Counted from the first letter of the stretch, positions 9,222 to 17,802 are shown. The stretch: DNA of 64,000 bases from Streptomyces roseofulvus (GCF_039534915.1 NZ_BAAAWE010000001.1:434001-498000), one strand, 5' to 3'. The notes: generated by a model from the letters alone, not told the origin. Translations and numbers: made by a program.

Positions 9222-9859
9222 GCCAGACCTCCCGCGACCGGATCCTGGGCCGCGTCCGCCGCGCGCTCGCCGAAGCGCCCGCCGTCCGGGAACCGGCACG
9301 CGCCTACCTCACCGCGCACGCCCCCGACGACCCGGCCGCGCTCCTGGACCTCCTCCACGAGAACCTCGCCGACTACCGCGCGCGCGTGCACCGCGCCACG
9401 GAGGGCGAACTGCCCGCCCTCGTCGCGGAGCTCCTCGACCGGCACGGCGCCGCCACGGTCGCCGTCCCGCCCGGCCTGCCGCCCGCCTGGCTCTCCGCGA
9501 CGACCGCGGAACAGCGCCACGACGAGGACACCCCGCTCACCCCGCACGACCTGGACGGCACCGACGCCGTGGTCACCGGCTGCGCCCTGGCGATCGCCGA
9601 GACCGGCACGCTCGTCCTGGACGGCGGCCCCGGCCAGGGCCGGCGCGCCCTCACCCTCGTCCCCGACCTGCACATCTGCGTGGTACGCGCCGCCGAACAG
9701 ACCGTCGCGTCCGTGCCGCTGGCACTGCCCCGCCTCGACCCGACGCGTCCCCTGACGTGGATCTCCGGCCCGTCCGCCACCAGCGACATCGAACTCGACC
9801 GGGTCGAGGGCGTCCACGGTCCCCGCACCCTCCAGGTGGTGCTGGTCACCGACGCGTGA
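9218..9859 (+). CDS. lutC: Lactate utilisation protein C
   Basis: 213-residue LUD-domain protein, the third subunit of the LutABC lactate oxidase system. The typical motifs are present: GCALAIAETGTLVLDGG and LTLVPDLHICVV in the middle, and WISGPSATSDIELDRVEGVHGP near the C terminus (given in parts here, about residues 177-200). It is the last gene of the operon and is followed within 30 bases by a strong hairpin. Start ATG at 9218 overlaps the lutB stop. Confidence 0.93.
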   Translation: MSQTSRDRILGRVRRALAEAPAVREPARAYLTAHAPDDPAALLDLLHENLADYRARVHRATEGELPALVAELLDRHGAATVAVPPGLPPAWLSATTAEQRHDEDTPLTPHDLDGTDAVVTGCALAIAETGTLVLDGGPGQGRRALTLVPDLHICVVRAAEQTVASVPLALPRLDPTRPLTWISGPSATSDIELDRVEGVHGPRTLQVVLVTDA

Positions 9860-9887
9860 CGCCCGCGCGGCCCCGTGACACACCACA

Positions 9888-9925
9888 ACGGCCTCCCCCA
9901 CCGCGGCGTCGGTGGGGGAGGCCGT
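9888..9925. terminator. Strong bidirectional hairpin terminator
   Basis: Perfect 16-bp stem (9888-9903 with 9910-9925) around a 6-base loop between the convergent lutC and the exporter remnant. No U-tract follows, as is usual in Streptomyces. It can stop transcription from both sides. Confidence 0.85.
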
Positions 9926-9926
9926 C

Positions 9927-10788
9927 TCATCGGCTACGCCGAGGCGTCGGCGACGGGCCGGGGCGCGTCGCCCTGGGGAGCGGCGTCGCCCTGAGGCGCG
10001 GCATCCCCTTGAAGGGCGGCGTCGCCACCGTCGCCGGATTCTCCGCGAGGCGCTGCATGCCGCTGGTCGTCTTCAGCGGCTTCTCCTTGACGAAGAGCAC
10101 GGCGAGCAGCGCGAGGGCCGCGAACGGGGTCGCGATGAGGAAGGTGCCCAGGTAGTCGATCTTCGCCTCGCGGCGCAGGTCGGGCAGTTTCAGGGTCCGC
10201 TGGAGCAGCACGATCGCGACCAGCGCGAAGGGGACTCCGATGAAGAAGCACCAGCGCCAGCCGAGCCAGGAGGTGTCGACCAGGACACCGCCGATGAGCG
10301 GGCCGGCGACGGTGCCGACGGCGAACACGGCACCGAAGACGCCGGCGTACGTGCCGAGCCTGCGCGGCGGGATGATGGCCGCCATCACCACCTGGGCGAG
10401 GGCGGTGAGACCGCCGGCGCCGATGCCCTGGGCGACCCGGCCGAAGATCAGCAGCCCGACTTCCTGGGAGAAGCCGGCCAGCAGCGGGCCGACGACGAAC
10501 AGGCCGACGGAGATCTGCAGGAGCAGCTTCTGGTTTGTACAGGTCGCCGAGCTTGCCCCAGAGCGGCACGGTGGCCGTCATGGCGAGCAGTTCGGCGGTG
10601 ACGACCCAGGTGTAGGAGGACTGGGTGGCCCCGAGGTCGGCGATGATCCGGGGCAGCGCGTCGGCGACCACGGTGCCGGCGAGGATGGAGACGAACATGC
10701 CTGCCGTCAGGCCGGACATGGCCTGGAGTATCTGCCGGTCCGACATGGCGGCCGGGGGCGCCTGGACCGGCGCCGCTGGTGAGGTCAC
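9927..10788 (-). pseudogene. Broken EmrB/QacA-type MFS exporter
   Basis: Remnant of a drug:H+ antiporter of the 14-helix (DHA2) class. Reading from 10788 the first 84 residues are a normal N terminus (start MTSPAAPVQ, helices 1-2, then the loop GKLGDLY). At 10534-10536 an extra T on the plus strand shifts the frame; removing it restores NQKLLLQISVGLF and the following helices up to TSWLGWRWCFFIGVPFAL and KIDYLGTFLIAT. That sixth helix is then joined, near 10128, directly to PFAALALLAVLFVKEKPLK, which looks like the last helix and C-terminal tail of such proteins. About half of the membrane domain is therefore missing as well. The gene cannot make a working transporter. Confidence 0.8.
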
Positions 10789-10791
10789 CCG

Positions 10792-11730
10792 TCAGGCTCG
10801 GCGTCCGCCGGCCAGCAGCTCTGCCAGGTGGTCGGCGAACCCGGTGATCCGATCGAGCTCAGGGCCCCCGCGCGCCACCCGGAAACCGTGCCGCCGCGCC
10901 CAGAAGGCGGCCTGGACCGCGTGGAACTGGGCCCAGCGCCGCACCCGCTCGCGGTCGAGCTCCGCCGCGTCGGCGAAGACGTCGAGCAGGCGGTGAACGG
11001 CCCGGCCCGGGTCGTCCGCGTCGAGGAGCGTCAGCGCGCGGGACTTCAGCAGGGTGCCGCCGTCGTAGGCGGGATCGCCCACGAGCCCCTTGGGGTCGAC
11101 GGCGAGCCAGGGCTCCCGTTCGGCGCGCAGGATGTTCCGGGCGTGCAGGTCGCCGTGGACGAGTGTCTCCGGCTGGACCCGCCCCAGCTCGCGCACGGTC
11201 GCACGGGCGGCGTCGAGCACCCGGCGCGGCAGGGCGTGCGACAGCTCCTCGGCGTCCCTCCGCAGCGCCTCCTCCCAGGCATCGGCCCGCTCGCTCAGCC
11301 GCGGCAGACCGGCAGGCGCGGGAACGGCGAGACGCCGCCCGAGCCGCCCGGCGACCGCGACCACCTCGTCGCCGTCCTCGGCCTCCGCGAGGGTCGTCGG
11401 GTGGGCCCGCTCCAGCAGCATCGCGAACCGCTCCTCGTCGCGCTCGTGCAGCAGCACGGCACCCCGCCCGCCCCAGGCCATGAAGGCGTCCGGTTCATGG
11501 ACGTTGCCGGGGTGCGGAAACGAGACCTTCAGCACGGCGCTCTCCCCGCCCCGCCGCAGGACGGGGACGATGACGCCGACTCCCCCGTGCATGACGGCCC
11601 CGTCCGGCGCGCACTCCCAGCGTTCCGTCAACTCCCCCACGATCCCAGGCAGTGCGGAGATCCAGGTCGCCCCGGCCGCCCCCTCCCGCTCGACCGTGCT
11701 CCGTACGAATTCCTCAGGCGTCGCGAACAT
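10792..11730 (-). CDS. Aminoglycoside 6-phosphotransferase-like kinase, APH(6) family
   Basis: 312-residue protein-kinase-like phosphotransferase. The ATP-anchoring lysine is in AVLKVS (Lys68), the catalytic loop is HGDLHARN at 192-199 and the metal-binding Asp is Asp212 in VDPKG. The overall pattern, including WGGRGAVLL, is that of the APH(6)/hydroxyurea phosphotransferase group to which streptomycin 6-kinases belong. Streptomycetes carry several such genes and many do not confer streptomycin resistance, so the substrate is open. It starts just upstream of nothing transcriptionally obvious and ends 3 bases before the start of the broken exporter, suggesting the two once formed a resistance operon. 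Confidence 0.85.
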   Translation of the reverse strand: MFATPEEFVRSTVEREGAAGATWISALPGIVGELTERWECAPDGAVMHGGVGVIVPVLRRGGESAVLKVSFPHPGNVHEPDAFMAWGGRGAVLLHERDEERFAMLLERAHPTTLAEAEDGDEVVAVAGRLGRRLAVPAPAGLPRLSERADAWEEALRRDAEELSHALPRRVLDAARATVRELGRVQPETLVHGDLHARNILRAEREPWLAVDPKGLVGDPAYDGGTLLKSRALTLLDADDPGRAVHRLLDVFADAAELDRERVRRWAQFHAVQAAFWARRHGFRVARGGPELDRITGFADHLAELLAGGRRA

Positions 11731-11821
11731 CCCGGCACCCTACGCGTCGCCCGCCTCAGCCGCCGAGCCCCGCCCCGCGGCCGCGCGGGCCCCCGCCGAC
11801 GCGCAGGGGCCCGCGCCCACG

Positions 11822-12565
11822 TCACCTCAGGTGCCGGGCGAAGAACCGGGCTCCACTCTCGAACGCGAACCGCGGGACGCCGGTGTGACCGCCGAGATTG
11901 GCCTGCAGGGTCTTCTCCGTGGACCCGAAGGCGTCGTACAGGTCGAGCGCCGCCTGCCGGTCGTTCCCTTCGTCGTCCCACTGCAGGAGAACGTGCAGCG
12001 GAATGGTGACGCGGCGGGCCTCCTCGAACATGACGGCGGGGATGAGGCTTCCGGCGAAGAGCCCCGCGGCCACGATGCGCGGCTCGACGACGGCGAGCCG
12101 GACCCCGACGGAGATCACGCCCCCTTCGTAGCCGACCGGACCGCCGATGCCGGGCAGCGACAACAGCGCGTCCAGGGCGGCCTGCCATTCCGGTACCGCC
12201 TTCTCGACCAGCGGGAGCACGAGCGCGTCGACGATCTCGCCACCGACCGGCTCGCCGGCCTCCTTCGCCCGGTGCAGCTCGGCCCGGGCCTGTTCCGCGG
12301 CGGCCCACCGGGGCCGCACACCGCTCCCCGGCAACTCGATGGTGGCGGCGGCGAAGCCGTACTCCGCCGCGTAATGCCGTGCCCGCCCGGCCAGCCGGGG
12401 GTACATTGCGCGCAGTCCCAGCGGCGGGTGGCCGATGAGGACGAGAGGCGCGGGCGCGGAGGCGGCCGGCGGCGACCACAGGATGCCGGGGATCTCGCCG
12501 AGGGTGAAAGCGCGTTCGAGGACGCCGTCGTCGAGACGCTGCTCAGAGGTGAAGGCGAAGTGCAC
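11822..12565 (-). CDS. Alpha/beta hydrolase
   Basis: 247-residue cytoplasmic alpha/beta hydrolase of a type common in Streptomyces. A strand followed by LVLIGHPPLG gives the oxyanion region, the nucleophile Ser is probably in GGVISVG (the usual G-x-S-x-G is relaxed to V-x-S-x-G type), the acid is in LLQWDDEGND and the histidine in LGGHTGVP. No signal peptide. Substrate unknown. About 50 bases upstream of the start a 17-codon open frame with a good ribosome site could act as a leader peptide. Confidence 0.8.
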   Translation of the reverse strand: MHFAFTSEQRLDDGVLERAFTLGEIPGILWSPPAASAPAPLVLIGHPPLGLRAMYPRLAGRARHYAAEYGFAAATIELPGSGVRPRWAAAEQARAELHRAKEAGEPVGGEIVDALVLPLVEKAVPEWQAALDALLSLPGIGGPVGYEGGVISVGVRLAVVEPRIVAAGLFAGSLIPAVMFEEARRVTIPLHVLLQWDDEGNDRQAALDLYDAFGSTEKTLQANLGGHTGVPRFAFESGARFFARHLR

Positions 12566-12942
12566 GGTCGTGCCCTTTCAGGAGTGCTCAGAACGGCGCT
12601 CCCGGACGACACCTACCGCCCGACCGTGACCCCGGAGAGGAGCACCCACGTCGAAAATGCGTTCACGGGTACCACCTCCTCGTTCTGTCGCACGGCCTCC
12701 GGCAGGCTAACAGGGCGCGGGACCCCCTCGCCGCGCATTTCCGGGCCGGCGCCGGCGGTGTGATCTCCGGTGCACGAGGGACGTACCTTTCTTCATGGTC
12801 AACCGATCGTCACCGCACACCATGGGTCCGGCGTCGCCGCGCCGGACGGAAAGGACGCCGTGTCCACGCCGGCCGATCCCGCAGGCTCCCCGTCGCACCG
12901 CCCCCCGACCGCCGTCCTCGTCCGGACCCGGGCGGTGACCGC
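12566..12942. other. Divergent intergenic region
   Basis: 377 bases between the minus-strand hydrolase and the plus-strand VOC gene. It contains the possible 17-codon leader ORF at 12613-12666 on the minus strand. No other gene, repeat or hairpin of note was seen. Confidence 0.5.
12613..12666 (-). CDS. Possible 17-residue leader peptide
   Basis: GTG start at 12666 with a GAGGAGG ribosome site about 9 bases upstream, encoding MNAFSTWVLLSGVTVGR and ending in TAG 47 bases before the alpha/beta hydrolase start. The peptide is hydrophobic and ends in a basic residue. The unusually strong ribosome site for so short a frame is the main argument; it could be a translational attenuator or chance. Confidence 0.35.
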   Translation of the reverse strand: MNAFSTWVLLSGVTVGR

Positions 12943-13392
12943 GTGAACCGGCCGGCGCACGGGACGCTGCACCACGTCGAGATCTGGGTGCCCGACCTCG
13001 GCCGCGCGCTGGTGTCCCTGGGCTGGATGCTGGAGGCGCTGGGCTACTCCGTCTCCCAGAGCTGGGCCACCGGCCGCAGCTGGCTGCTCGGCCCGACCTA
13101 CCTCGTCCTCGAACAGTCCCCGGCCCTCACGGCCGACCGGTACGACCGCCTCCGTCCCGGGCTGAACCACCTGGCGTTCCATGTGGAGAACGCCGCCACC
13201 GTGGAGAAGCTGACGGCCGAAGCCGCCGGACACGGCTGGCGCCTGATGTTCCCGGACCTCCACCCGCACGCCGGCGGCGACCGGCACTACGCCGCCTACC
13301 TGGAGAACGACGACGGCTTCGAGGTCGAACTCGTCGCGATGTCTCAGCCGGACGGGTCGGCCGAGGGGCCGCCGACGCCGTCCGTGCCGTAG
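12943..13392 (+). CDS. VOC (glyoxalase/dioxygenase-like) family protein
   Basis: 149-residue single-module vicinal-oxygen-chelate protein. The first beta strand HHVEIWVPDL carries a metal-type His, LNHLAFHVEN starts the second half and the C-terminal strand FEVELVAM supplies the Glu, a typical 2-His/1-Glu layout. I place the start at the GTG at 12943 because the upstream 61 codons have no domain character. Substrate unknown; relatives include fosfomycin-type and lactoylglutathione enzymes but the sequence fits none closely by eye. Confidence 0.75.
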   Translation: MNRPAHGTLHHVEIWVPDLGRALVSLGWMLEALGYSVSQSWATGRSWLLGPTYLVLEQSPALTADRYDRLRPGLNHLAFHVENAATVEKLTAEAAGHGWRLMFPDLHPHAGGDRHYAAYLENDDGFEVELVAMSQPDGSAEGPPTPSVP

Positions 13393-13503
13393 AAGCGCCC
13401 CTGCTCGCACGGCGCGTCGATCTCGGCGTTCTCCTCCGGGCTCGGTCGGCCCCTCTCCCCCAGCCGATGCGATTCCAGGTGGTGCGCGGCGAGGTGAACG
13501 CCC

Positions 13504-13902
13504 TCAGGAAGACGGCGGTGTGGCCGCGTGGAGGTCGGCGAGGAGTTCGGCCTGGCCGGCGAGGACTCCCGAGAGGATCGTCCGGGCGACCGCGAGGAGG
13601 TCGGCCACCTCGGGACTGGTCAGCGAGTACGACACCGTCGAGCCCTCGCGTCGCGCGACGACCAGGTTCGACCGGCGCAACACCGCGAGCTGCTGCGACA
13701 GGTGCGCCGCCTCGACGTCCACCTCGGCCAGCATCTCCGAGACCGCGTGGTCCCGCTCGCTCAGCAGCTCCAGCACCCGGATGCGGACCGGGTGTCCGAG
13801 CGTCTTGAAGAACTCGGCCTTCAGTTGGTACAGGGGCGCCTTCACCGGGCCCACCGCCCGTGCGACCGTCGCCGCGTGCGCGGTATCCATCCTCGTGAGC
13901 AT
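13504..13902 (-). CDS. ArsR/SmtB-family transcriptional regulator
   Basis: 132-residue winged-helix repressor. The domain starts at YQLKAEFFKTLGHPVRIRVL, followed by the recognition region AAHLSQQLAVLRRSNLVV and the wing RREGSTVSYSL. It lacks the metal-binding ELCVCDL motif of classical ArsR/SmtB proteins, so it probably senses something other than a metal, perhaps redox or sulphur status. It is downstream of and co-oriented with the SulP transporter (131 bp apart) and is the likely regulator acting at the A/T-rich inverted repeat 15923-15946. The start chosen is ATG 13902; ATG 13890 is possible. Confidence 0.85.
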   Translation of the reverse strand: MLTRMDTAHAATVARAVGPVKAPLYQLKAEFFKTLGHPVRIRVLELLSERDHAVSEMLAEVDVEAAHLSQQLAVLRRSNLVVARREGSTVSYSLTSPEVADLLAVARTILSGVLAGQAELLADLHAATPPSS

Positions 13903-14033
13903 GCAGAACACTTCGCCATGAGGGACATCCTCGCTGCTGCGCCGCCCCGACGGACGCCCGGCCCCGGCCCAGTCCCCCGGCCGGGGCCGGGTTCCGCGTG
14001 CCGGGCCGGTCGTCGCCGCACGCGCGGCGGCGG

Positions 14034-15755
14034 TCATCGGGAGGGTTCTTCGGTGGCGGTCCGGGGGCGCGGAGCGGGGGCGGGGGCCAGGACGCCGGTG
14101 CCGTGGAGGTGGGCGCGGGCGGCGGCGATCGCCTCGGGCGTGGTCGCGAACTCGCGTCCGTCGAGGCGCAGCAGGTCCAGGGCGCCGACGGAGTCGAGGG
14201 CCTGCCGTTGGCCGGGCCGGATCCCGGAGGCCAGGACGGCGATCCCGCGCCGGTGGAGCTTCTGGACGACGTCCTTGAGGACGAGGGCGCCGGTGGCGTC
14301 GACGGTCGTCACGCGGGACATGCGCAGGATGACGACGCGGACGTCGGCCACGTCGGAGAGTTCGAGGAGGAAGCGGTGGGCGGCGGCGAAGAACAGCGGG
14401 CCGTCGATCCGGTACGCCACGATGTGCTCGGCGAGCAGCGCGTGCTCCTCGGCTCCGTGTTCGCCCGGCAGGTCGGCCGTGACGTCCGTCTCGGCGAGCC
14501 GTGCCTGCTTGGCGACGGCGCGCAGGGCGAGGGCGCCGGCGACGACGAAGCCGATGACGACCGCGTACACGAGGTCCAGGACCACGGTGGCGACGGCGGT
14601 CAGGACCAGGACGACGGCGTCGGAGCGGGTGGCCTTGGCCAGGGCGCGCAGCGAGCCGACCTCGACCATGCGGACGGCGGTGGCGATCAGCACGCCGGCG
14701 AGGGCGGCGAGCGGGATCCTGGAGACGAGCGGGGCGGCGGCGTAGACGATGGCGGCGAGGACGGCCGCGTGGGTCAGCGCCGCGAGCCGGGAGGTGGCGC
14801 CGGTCCGCACGTTGACCGCCGTACGGGCGATGGCGCCGGTCGCCGGTACGCCTCCGAAGAGGGGTGCGGCGAGGTTGGCGAGGCCCTGGCCGAACAGCTC
14901 GCGGTCGGGGTCGTGCTTCTGGCCGACGGTCATGCCGTCGGCGACCTGCGCCGAGAGCAGGGACTCCAGGGCCGCGAGGGCGGCGACCGCCAGCGCCGGG
15001 GCGATCAGGGAGCCCAGTTGCGTCGGGTCGACGAAGCCGAGGGAAGGGGCGGGGAGTCCCGCCGGCAGTGAGCCGATCGGGGTCGCCCCGTCGAGGTGGA
15101 AGAGCTGGGCGACGGCCGTGGCCGCGATGACGGCGACGAGGGAGAAGGGGACGGTCGGCCGCCGGCGGGCGCCGGCCAGCATGAGGGCGGCGACGCCCAG
15201 GGCCAGTCCGAGGGCGGTCCAGTTCGGGGCCTGCACGAACGCGCCAGCGGCGCGCCAGGTCACCGCCAGGACCCGCTCCCCCTCGGGTGCGGGGACGCCG
15301 AGGGCGTTCGGCACCTGCTGGAGGCCGATGACGAGGGCGATGCCCAGGGTGAATCCCTCGACCACCGAGGCGGGGATGTACGCCATGTACCGGCCGGCCC
15401 GCGCCAGGGCGAGTCCGATCACGAGGACACCGGCGATCAGGCCGACGGTGAGGACGCCGCTCGGCCCGTACCGCGCCACGATGGGGACGAGGACGACGGT
15501 CATGGCTCCGGTCGGCCCGGAGACCTGGAGGTCGGAGCCGCCGAACAGCGCCGCGACCGCCCCGGCGACGACGGCGGTCGCGAGGCCGGCCTCGGCTCCG
15601 AGGCCGGAGGAGACGCCGAAGCCGAGCGCGAGCGGCAGCGCGACGACGGCCACCGTGAGCCCGGCGAGCAGGTCGCGCCGCGGGTCGCGCCGCATGGCCG
15701 CGAGGTCTCGGCGTCCGGGCAGGAGGGCCCGGACCCGTTCGAGAATCGCCTTCAC
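14034..15755 (-). CDS. SulP-family anion (sulphate/bicarbonate-type) transporter
   Basis: 573-residue membrane transporter. Many hydrophobic helices, starting with DLLAGLTVAVVALPLALGFG (the SulP signature of helix 1) and followed by QVSGPTGAMTVVLVPIV; a cytoplasmic STAS domain occupies the last ~130 residues with the regulatory loop TVDATGALVLKD. The GTG at 15755 is chosen as start because it overlaps the stop of a 43-codon ORF as GTGA and gives the first residues MKAILERVRALL, normal for the family; an upstream in-frame GTG at 15911 would add 52 Arg/Pro-rich residues. Substrate cannot be told apart among sulphate, bicarbonate and other anions. Confidence 0.9.
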   Translation of the reverse strand: MKAILERVRALLPGRRDLAAMRRDPRRDLLAGLTVAVVALPLALGFGVSSGLGAEAGLATAVVAGAVAALFGGSDLQVSGPTGAMTVVLVPIVARYGPSGVLTVGLIAGVLVIGLALARAGRYMAYIPASVVEGFTLGIALVIGLQQVPNALGVPAPEGERVLAVTWRAAGAFVQAPNWTALGLALGVAALMLAGARRRPTVPFSLVAVIAATAVAQLFHLDGATPIGSLPAGLPAPSLGFVDPTQLGSLIAPALAVAALAALESLLSAQVADGMTVGQKHDPDRELFGQGLANLAAPLFGGVPATGAIARTAVNVRTGATSRLAALTHAAVLAAIVYAAAPLVSRIPLAALAGVLIATAVRMVEVGSLRALAKATRSDAVVLVLTAVATVVLDLVYAVVIGFVVAGALALRAVAKQARLAETDVTADLPGEHGAEEHALLAEHIVAYRIDGPLFFAAAHRFLLELSDVADVRVVILRMSRVTTVDATGALVLKDVVQKLHRRGIAVLASGIRPGQRQALDSVGALDLLRLDGREFATTPEAIAAARAHLHGTGVLAPAPAPRPRTATEEPSR

Positions 15756-15883
15756 CGGACGGCGCACCGGGCGTCCCGGCGTTCGGCGAGGAGTGCGTGC
15801 CGCCCGGACGGCGGCTGCTGCCCTCCCGGGCGTCCGAGCCTCCGGACGAACTCGGCCTCGGCCTGGTACTGCGGAACCGACAC
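15752..15883 (-). CDS. 43-residue ORF translationally coupled to SulP, ArsR-like N terminus
   Basis: GTG start at 15883 with GGAGAGG 7 bases upstream, stop overlapping the SulP GTG as GTGA. The first 20 residues, MSVPQYQAEAEFVRRLGRPG, mirror the N-terminal helix of the ArsR regulator two genes downstream (APLYQLKAEFFKTLGHPV); the rest diverges. It may be the stump of a second ArsR gene kept as a coupling leader, or a regulatory peptide. The ribosome site and exact coupling argue that it is translated. Confidence 0.6.
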   Translation of the reverse strand: MSVPQYQAEAEFVRRLGRPGGQQPPSGRHALLAERRDARCAVR

Positions 15884-15922
15884 GCGCCAGCCTCTCCTCG
15901 TCGTAGCGCACTCATGATGTAG

Positions 15923-15946
15923 TGAATTGCCAAATTATGCAATTCA
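15923..15946. promoter_or_regulatory. Operator-like inverted repeat before the SulP unit
   Basis: TGAATTGC and GCAATTCA, perfect 8-bp arms separated by 8 bases, in a strikingly A/T-rich patch 40 bases upstream of the 43-codon ORF. Spacing of about one helical turn and A/T content suit an ArsR-family dimer, making the adjacent regulator the probable binder. Confidence 0.65.
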
Positions 15947-16018
15947 TAGAGTAAGCGCACAGGCAACCCCCGCTTCCGGCCCGGGGGAGCCGGGCCGGAG
16001 GCGGGGGCAGGAGAGAGG

Positions 16019-16846
16019 TCAGCGGCTCAGACCGCGGAAGCGATTCACCGCCAGCGGGAAGAACACCGCGATCAGCACGACCGGCCAGGCCACCGCGAGG
16101 AGCCCCGCGTGGGTCGCGGCCCAGGAGTCGCCGCCGGCGCCGGGGTTGCCGAACAGGTCCCGCACCGCCGTGGCCGTAGCCGACAGCGGGTTCCACTCCA
16201 CGATCGCGCCCAGCCAGGACGGCATCGACGCGGGCGAGGCGAGCGCGTTGGAGAGGAAGCCGACCGGCCAGACCAGGATCTGCACCGCCTGCACCAGCTC
16301 CGGCCTGCCCGCCACCATCGCGAGGAAGATCCCGAGCCACAGCATCGCGAAGCGCAGCAGCAACAGCAGGCCGACCGCCCCCAGGAAGGAGCCGAACCCC
16401 TCGTGCCAGCGCCAGCCGACGGCGTACCCGACCGCGAGCATCACGGCCAGGCCGACCGCCGACTGCAGCATGTCGGCGACGCTCCGCCCGACCAGGACCG
16501 CGCCGGAGGCCATCGGCATCGAGCGGAACCGGTCGATGACCCCCTTGCCGAGGTCCTGGGTCACGGCGAGCATCGTCGCTTCGAGACCGAAGGCCATGGT
16601 CAGGGCGAGCATGCCGGGGACGAGGTACGCCTTGAAGTCCCCGTCCACACCCTGTCCGCCGCCGATCAGATAGCCGAACATCAGCAGCAGCATCACCGGG
16701 AAGACCAGGCCGACGACCACCTGGACGGGCTGTCGCGCCCAGTGGGCCAGCTCGCGCCGGGTCATGGTCCAGGAGTCGGCGGCCGCCCAGCCCAGCCGGG
16801 ATCCGGTGGCGTGAGCGGTGCTCACCTCGTGGATCGTCGCACTCAT
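16019..16846 (-). CDS. ABC-2 type transporter permease (DrrB-like)
   Basis: 275-residue membrane subunit with six hydrophobic segments, from [20 protein letters not shown] to [14 protein letters not shown], and the ABC-2 signature region [18 protein letters not shown]. It pairs with the ATPase encoded immediately upstream (ATGA overlap) to form an exporter of the daunorubicin-resistance DrrAB type. Such pumps export drugs or lipids; no biosynthetic genes are next to it. Control by the divergent PadR regulator is likely. Confidence 0.9.
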   Translation of the reverse strand: MSATIHEVSTAHATGSRLGWAAADSWTMTRRELAHWARQPVQVVVGLVFPVMLLLMFGYLIGGGQGVDGDFKAYLVPGMLALTMAFGLEATMLAVTQDLGKGVIDRFRSMPMASGAVLVGRSVADMLQSAVGLAVMLAVGYAVGWRWHEGFGSFLGAVGLLLLLRFAMLWLGIFLAMVAGRPELVQAVQILVWPVGFLSNALASPASMPSWLGAIVEWNPLSATATAVRDLFGNPGAGGDSWAATHAGLLAVAWPVVLIAVFFPLAVNRFRGLSR

Positions 16847-17781
16847 GCGGCCTCCTCCCCCGTCAGATGCATGAAGACCTCGTCGAGGGTCGGCCGGCGC
16901 ACGGCGATGTCCTCCGCCTCGATGCCGGCCGCCTCCAGGGCCCGTACGGTCTCGGTCAGGGCGGCCATCCGGTCGGTGACCGAGGCGCTGACCATGCGCC
17001 GGTCCTCGTCGACCCGCACCTCGCCGGGGAGGAGCGCCGCCGCGCGGGCCACCTGGGCCGTGTCGCGCAGGACCACGTCGACGCGGTCGCCGCCCGTTCT
17101 CGCCTTCAGCTCGTCGGCCGTGCCCTCCGCGATGACCTTCCCGTGGTCGATCACCGCGATCCGGTCGGCCAACTGGTCGGCCTCCTCCAGGTACTGGGTG
17201 GTCAGCAGCACGGTCGTGCCGCCGTCGACCAGCGAGCGGACCGCGTTCCACACCTCCGTGCGGCCGCGCGGGTCGAGTCCGGTGGTGGGCTCGTCCAGGA
17301 AGAGCACCTGGGGCCGGGCGATGAGGGACGCCGCCAGGTCGAGCCGCCGCCGCATGCCGCCGCTGTACTGCCGGACCGGCTTGGCGCCGGTGTCCGCGAG
17401 CCCGAACCGGGCGAGGAGCTCGTCGGCCCGTGCACCGGCGCGGCGCGCCCCGAGACGGTGGAGGCGTCCGAACATCTCCAGGTTCTGCCGGCCACCGAGC
17501 TCCTCGTCGACGGCGGCGTTCTGGCCGAGCAGCCCGATCCGCGAGCGCACCTCGTCGGCCCGGGTCCGCACGTCGAGGCCGGCGACCTCGATCCGCCCCT
17601 CGTCCGGGCGCAGCAGCGTGGACATGATGCGCACCGCCGTGGTCTTCCCGGCGCCGTTGGGGCCGAGGATCCCCTGGACGGTGCCGGCCCGGACCGTGAG
17701 ATCGAGGCCGTCCAGGGCCTGCTTGTCCCCGTACCTCTTCCGTAGGCCGTCTGCGACGATCGCCAGATCGCGGTCAGACAA
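16843..17781 (-). CDS. ABC transporter ATPase (DrrA-like)
   Basis: 312-residue ATPase of the DrrA class: Walker [10 protein letters not shown] at about 39-47, signature [12 protein letters not shown] at about 139, Walker [13 protein letters not shown] at about 159 and the C-terminal extension typical of drug exporters, including [14 protein letters not shown]. The start is TTG at 17779-17781 with a GAGGGAGGG site 4 bases upstream; no ATG or GTG is available. Two PadR-type operators lie in the divergent promoter region. Confidence 0.92.
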   Translation of the reverse strand: MSDRDLAIVADGLRKRYGDKQALDGLDLTVRAGTVQGILGPNGAGKTTAVRIMSTLLRPDEGRIEVAGLDVRTRADEVRSRIGLLGQNAAVDEELGGRQNLEMFGRLHRLGARRAGARADELLARFGLADTGAKPVRQYSGGMRRRLDLAASLIARPQVLFLDEPTTGLDPRGRTEVWNAVRSLVDGGTTVLLTTQYLEEADQLADRIAVIDHGKVIAEGTADELKARTGGDRVDVVLRDTAQVARAAALLPGEVRVDEDRRMVSASVTDRMAALTETVRALEAAGIEAEDIAVRRPTLDEVFMHLTGEEAA

Positions 17782-17802
17782 AACGCCCTCCCTCAGGCTT
17801 AG

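Noticed and set aside
10792..11730. Calling this gene a streptomycin resistance gene
   Set aside because: Family membership is clear but many streptomycete APH(6)-like kinases do not act on streptomycin, and no streptomycin genes are nearby.
14034..15911. GTG 15911 as start of SulP
   Set aside because: It adds 52 Arg/Pro-rich residues, has no suitable ribosome site and overlaps the 43-codon ORF, whereas GTG 15755 is coupled through GTGA and gives a family-like N terminus.
13504..15966. One continuous 820-codon minus-strand reading frame spanning the ArsR gene and beyond
   Set aside because: Only its last 132 codons form a real domain (ArsR). The rest is the off-frame shadow of SulP.
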